This document shows positions 58,801 through 64,000 of a stretch of DNA of 64,000 bases, piece after piece. The translations under genes and the position numbers were made by a program. Source of the stretch: Cyanobacteria bacterium FACHB-471 (lineage in GTDB: Bacteria > Cyanobacteriota > Cyanobacteriia > Elainellales > Elainellaceae); the NCBI GenBank assembly GCA_014695345.1, contig JACJOC010000058.1, positions 186,001-250,000 of the forward strand. Direction: 5' to 3'. Position 1 is the stretch's first letter. Every line of letters begins with the position of its first letter. Under the pieces are notes generated by a model, which was not told the origin of the DNA, made no database searches, and saw only the letters and a list, made by a program, of their open reading frames with translations.

Positions 58801-59633
58801 GCAACTTCACCCACTCGCTGTAAAAATTCTCCGTAGTCCTCATAGTTGACTCGATAGCGGCTTGAACGCTGACGCAAATCGCTATCAGTTTCCCCGCGCA
58901 AAACCGTGTCAAAATTGTCTAGCACGATGAGACAACGGTGCTGCTGAAGATAGGGAAGCAGTTGTGAAAGCTGTCCCTCAACGGTATCCGCCAAGTTGAT
59001 TTCCTGATGGTCAGAAAAGAACTGAATCAGCATTTGCAGCAGTTCGCGCAGGGGAGGTGCATTGCGGAGCGATCGCCAAATCACATACTCAAATGCATCC
59101 CTTTCACTCGTTACTAGCTGTTGCGCCAGTTTCACCGACAGAGCAGTCTTACCTACACCACCTAAACCCAAGATGGCAACGAGGCTAGAGCGCTGCTGCC
59201 CCTCTACCGCCTTATCCCCGACAATCCAGTTTTCTAGCCGCTGCAGTTCTGCTTCTCGACCATAAAACACCGCAATGTTGAGCGCTTCTCCCCAATCGGT
59301 CTTGGGTGAAACAGGCAGATTCGGTTCTAACGCAACCAGGTTAGGAAATTGACTGCTTCCTTTTACTTCAGGGACTTCCTCCTGCCACTGCGATCGCTTT
59401 AAGACACTTTGAAAGTTATGTTTGGTTACCTTCTGCCCCAGCGCATCGGACAGCAACTGCCATAGTCGAGAGCCTGTGTCCTTGATGTAGCCAAAATCGT
59501 ATCCCGATAATCTGGCTATTTCCATATATGACTGTCCTACCCAGGACTGCCGAAACACCAACTCTTGAACTTTTGTTAAGCGCCCTTGCTCTAAAAGCCG
59601 CTCAACCCGATCTAACGCTTCGTCAACTGTCAT
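55866..59633 (-). CDS. NB-ARC STAND NTPase with 14 WD40 repeats
   Basis: The 1255-residue protein has an N-terminal helical HTH-like region (residues 1-90, [16 protein letters not shown]). An NB-ARC ATPase follows with P-loop [10 protein letters not shown] near residue 157 and [14 protein letters not shown] as the Walker B region. After helical domains comes a short pentapeptide-like linker ([20 protein letters not shown]). The C-terminal 640 residues carry 14 WD40 repeats, enough for two seven-bladed propellers. STAND proteins switch on ATP binding after ligand sensing; some bacterial ones act in phage defence or programmed death. The frame opens with TTG at 59642, but ATG at 59633 is preferred. 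No separate effector is visible. Confidence 0.92.
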   Translation of the reverse strand: MTVDEALDRVERLLEQGRLTKVQELVFRQSWVGQSYMEIARLSGYDFGYIKDTGSRLWQLLSDALGQKVTKHNFQSVLKRSQWQEEVPEVKGSSQFPNLVALEPNLPVSPKTDWGEALNIAVFYGREAELQRLENWIVGDKAVEGQQRSSLVAILGLGGVGKTALSVKLAQQLVTSERDAFEYVIWRSLRNAPPLRELLQMLIQFFSDHQEINLADTVEGQLSQLLPYLQQHRCLIVLDNFDTVLRGETDSDLRQRSSRYRVNYEDYGEFLQRVGEVAHQSCLVITSREKPPEIAYLEGDILPVRVLQLGGLDEAAGQKILQAKGLIGSQNETSRLVECYRGNPLALKIAATSIKDSLSGNIAEFLTQGNIIFDGIRDLLSHQINRLSTLELQVMYWLAINREPVTLAELQSDIVPQIPQAKLAAVLELLQQRSLIESSPVLMGRGLASFTQQPVVMEYMTDELIEQMSWAIARTEIALLNRYALIKAQSKDYVRHSQTRMILQPLIDRLISHYDSKQDVVDQLNQMVLSLRQSGASAGYLGGNVLNLMSQLQVNLTGADFSHLSIWQAYLPATNLSQVNFAGSDLSKSVFAETFGGVISVAFSPDGQQLATSDTSGEIHIWQIATGKQLLICSGHAHWTWALAFSPNGEFLASASDDYLVKLWEVKTGECLKTFRGHTYSVNAIAFSPDGQRIATSSQDATIRIWDVNAPVNRLQVDTDKSLLGIVDECAHILTDHESRVWSIAFSPDGKTLVSGSEDKTIKLWNANTGECQQTLLGHTNWIKSVVFSPDGRSLASGSFDQTVKLWDTETGNCLNTLQAHSSTVTSVSFSPDGQKLASSSYDQTIKLWNLKTGQCIRTLQGHSNRVWSVAFSLDGRLLASGGDDHAAKLWDVETGQCTKTWKGHTNAILSLSLNATQSIVAAGHEDQTVKLWNLKTGQIHKILQGHTNRVWSVAFSPIPISIYPDAEQNKKIVLASGSADRTIKLWNWQTGQCLQTLKGHTSWVWAIAFSPDGQLLASGSYDQTVRLWEVQTGKCISVMQGHVAPVTSVNISPDLRWLVSSGFDRTIRVWDIETGQCVHILREHTNTVWAGEFSPDGQQFASCSYDLTIKIWDTSTWNCISTLQEHTAPVISVVFSGADKLASGSFDQTIKIWDLPTKTCTQTLRGHTNLVSALGFASSQSLFETIPEDESDESTDSILLSGSFDERIKLWNVETAECLQTLRAARPYEGMVITDVVGLTEAQKATLKALGAVE

Positions 59634-60195
59634 CAACTTCAAGGCTTAGGGGCAACGTTGAACTTAATTAAAAGAATAAGAAGTGGGGAGTAAGAAAGAA
59701 TTTAACTTAACAGATTGTCAGAGAAGCAGTTTGAAAGCAAGGTCTGCTCGAATTCAAGCTGTTACAAAGATTACAGAACGCTTGTTAGAGCTATCTGGGT
59801 AGAAGAAAAATAATTACAGTACAAAAACTAGAAACTCCTCTTAATTCTGAAGTGGGACAACGTTTTCCGCACCACCCAAAATCAGGGTTTTTACCAACAT
59901 TTGCAGATTTTGTTCTGTATCAATGAAATCTAGATCAACAGGCGCTTAGGTATGTTACCGCACTTTTACCTAGATTCTGCTTGACATTATCAGACCTTTA
60001 TCAGACCTTTTGCCGACCGACAACCGTAACCTTAGCCAGCTAATTTGGGAACGATAGATGTGAGGGCTGTAGTATATCCAACTCCTTCCCCAACCCTGCA
60101 TCCATCCAAGGATATGTTTGGTTCAAGCCTTACTAAGAACCTGTGGACACCACCACAACGGTTACAGCTAATAACAATTCTCTTATCACACACCT
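59634..60195. other. Divergent intergenic region with an 11-bp tandem repeat
   Basis: This separates the NB-ARC/WD40 gene from the DUF4347 gene. TTATCAGACCT occurs twice in tandem at 59987-60008, directly after TTGACA. No gene or RNA is evident. Confidence 0.5.
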
Positions 60196-60660
60196 ATGGA
60201 CCATAAAAACGCTGGTAAAGGTTCCCGTAAATCTCAACGCGATCGCTTATCCGATAAACCGAATGCGCTGGTTGTAATCGATCCAACTGCTCAAGATCAA
60301 CAAGCTTTAGCTTCAAAAACACTGCCACAGGCAGAAATTCTCCTGCTCGACCCTCAGCGAGACGGAGTGCAGCAAATTACTGAAGCTTTACAGCAGCACC
60401 AGGATTTAACCCAGGTTCACATCTTCTCGCATGGCTCCTGTGAAAACCTCAGCCTGGGCAGTGCCCGCTTGTGTTTGGATACCCTGGAATATTACGCCTG
60501 GGATTTGCAAGCCTGGTTTCCTGCCCATGCCTTTGCCGCACCCTCAGTCCAGCTACACGGCTTTGGTGCCGCTAGAGGAAACGCAGTTGAATTTCTGGAA
60601 CGCCTACACCAACTGACTGGTGCTAGCATCGACACTTCAGATTTAGCGAGTTGCGTGTAG
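60196..60660 (+). CDS. Standalone DUF4347-domain protein
   Basis: The 154-residue protein matches DUF4347 (PF14252). The ALVVIDPTAQDQQALA start, ILLLDPQRDGVQQITEAL and VHIFSHGSCENLSLGSARL are diagnostic, along with a variant of the C-terminal GxxGNAVEFLERLHQLTG block. DUF4347 normally forms the N-terminus of very large cyanobacterial surface proteins. Here it ends 8 residues after that block and is followed by a palindromic element 3 bp later. It may be a true small protein, or the 5' remnant of a larger gene cut by the element. No signal peptide. Confidence 0.8.
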   Translation: MDHKNAGKGSRKSQRDRLSDKPNALVVIDPTAQDQQALASKTLPQAEILLLDPQRDGVQQITEALQQHQDLTQVHIFSHGSCENLSLGSARLCLDTLEYYAWDLQAWFPAHAFAAPSVQLHGFGAARGNAVEFLERLHQLTGASIDTSDLASCV

Positions 60661-60663
60661 GAA

Positions 60664-60752
60664 GTTATAGCGTTTCTTCAAAGAGGAGCTACACATGGAA
60701 GAGCACCCCACGAAGCGGGGTGCTCTTCCATGTATAGACCTAATTCTTGGAG
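60664..60752 (+). repeat. Palindromic ~90-bp element, copy 2
   Basis: It starts GTTATAGCGTTTCT (60664-60677), has a perfect 17-bp stem (60693-60709 with 60717-60733, arm acatggaagagcacccc) and ends taattcttgga. Start, stem core and end match copy 1 at 3814-3901. It begins 3 bp after the DUF4347 stop. Confidence 0.8.
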
Positions 60753-60791
60753 AGTAATTTTTTGTGGGCTTAGCGCGCAAAAAATTACTCT
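60751..60791. terminator. Stem-loop between DUF4347 and treS genes
   Basis: AGAGTAATTTTTTG (60751-60764) pairs perfectly with CAAAAAATTACTCT (60778-60791). It lies 16 bp after the treS stop on the minus strand, so it probably terminates treS. Confidence 0.75.
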
Positions 60792-60807
60792 CTAGAGTTT
60801 TTAAAAC

Positions 60808-64000
<3,193 letters not shown>

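Overview
The window looks like chromosome from a filamentous, probably Leptolyngbya-like cyanobacterium. The evidence is a split RNA polymerase beta' subunit (separate rpoC1 and rpoC2), many copies of the HIP1 octamer GCGATCGC, and typically cyanobacterial families: iron-uptake porin with an SLH domain, HhoA protease, CYP110-type P450, DUF1997, DUF4347, Uma2, PEP-CTERM proteins and a DesC desaturase. Genus is inference. There is no CRISPR array, prophage, transposase, rRNA or tRNA that I can support.

Layout. 1-4400: a HEPN-type protein cut by the left edge, a small TPR protein, a CobW-family metallochaperone, a TPR-repeat protein, and a Mo-nitrogenase C-terminal-domain protein. 4700-11500: SLH protein, Uma2 nuclease, the repair factor Mfd and a CNNM/CorC membrane protein. 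12100-17800: sucrose synthase, a DUF1997 protein, an atypical SDR followed by a lambda-lysozyme-like (GH104) membrane-anchored protein, and a flavin-binding PNPOx-like protein. 17800-19700: an InrS-type metal sensor and HhoA. 19810-30880: the block rpsT-tatD-rpoB-rpoC1-rpoC2 on the minus strand, with a near-consensus promoter in front of rpoB. 31141-37500: hisD, a small conserved protein and a complete polar amino-acid ABC importer (NatFGH/AapJQMP type). 37800-44700: a small conserved protein, an iron-uptake porin, a TetR regulator fused to a tyrosine-recombinase-like domain divergent from desC, a secreted-type hypothetical protein and a Dam-like methylase. 45400-55800: gluconokinase, a PEP-CTERM protein, a large RTX/SGNH hydrolase, a LysR/EamA/P450 group, an RmlD-like SDR and a small hypothetical protein. 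55866-64000: a 1255-residue NB-ARC/WD40 protein, a standalone DUF4347 protein, and a trehalose synthase-maltokinase fusion running off the right edge.

How the parts connect. Sucrose synthase, TreS-maltokinase and gluconokinase point to active sugar and compatible-solute metabolism. The TetR-fusion/desC pair shares an intergenic region with two copies of one inverted repeat, which suggests a local membrane-lipid control circuit. The LysR/EamA/P450 group looks like an oxidise-and-export module.

Non-coding structure is rich. A roughly 90-bp hairpin element sits just after stop codons at two places, with a related inverted copy at a third. Heptanucleotide C-rich repeats lie inside the mfd and cobW reading frames. 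Strong stem-loops lie between rpoB and rpoC1 and between natF and natG. The strongest candidates for something new are the TetR/recombinase-like fusion with its paired operators, and the palindromic element family.
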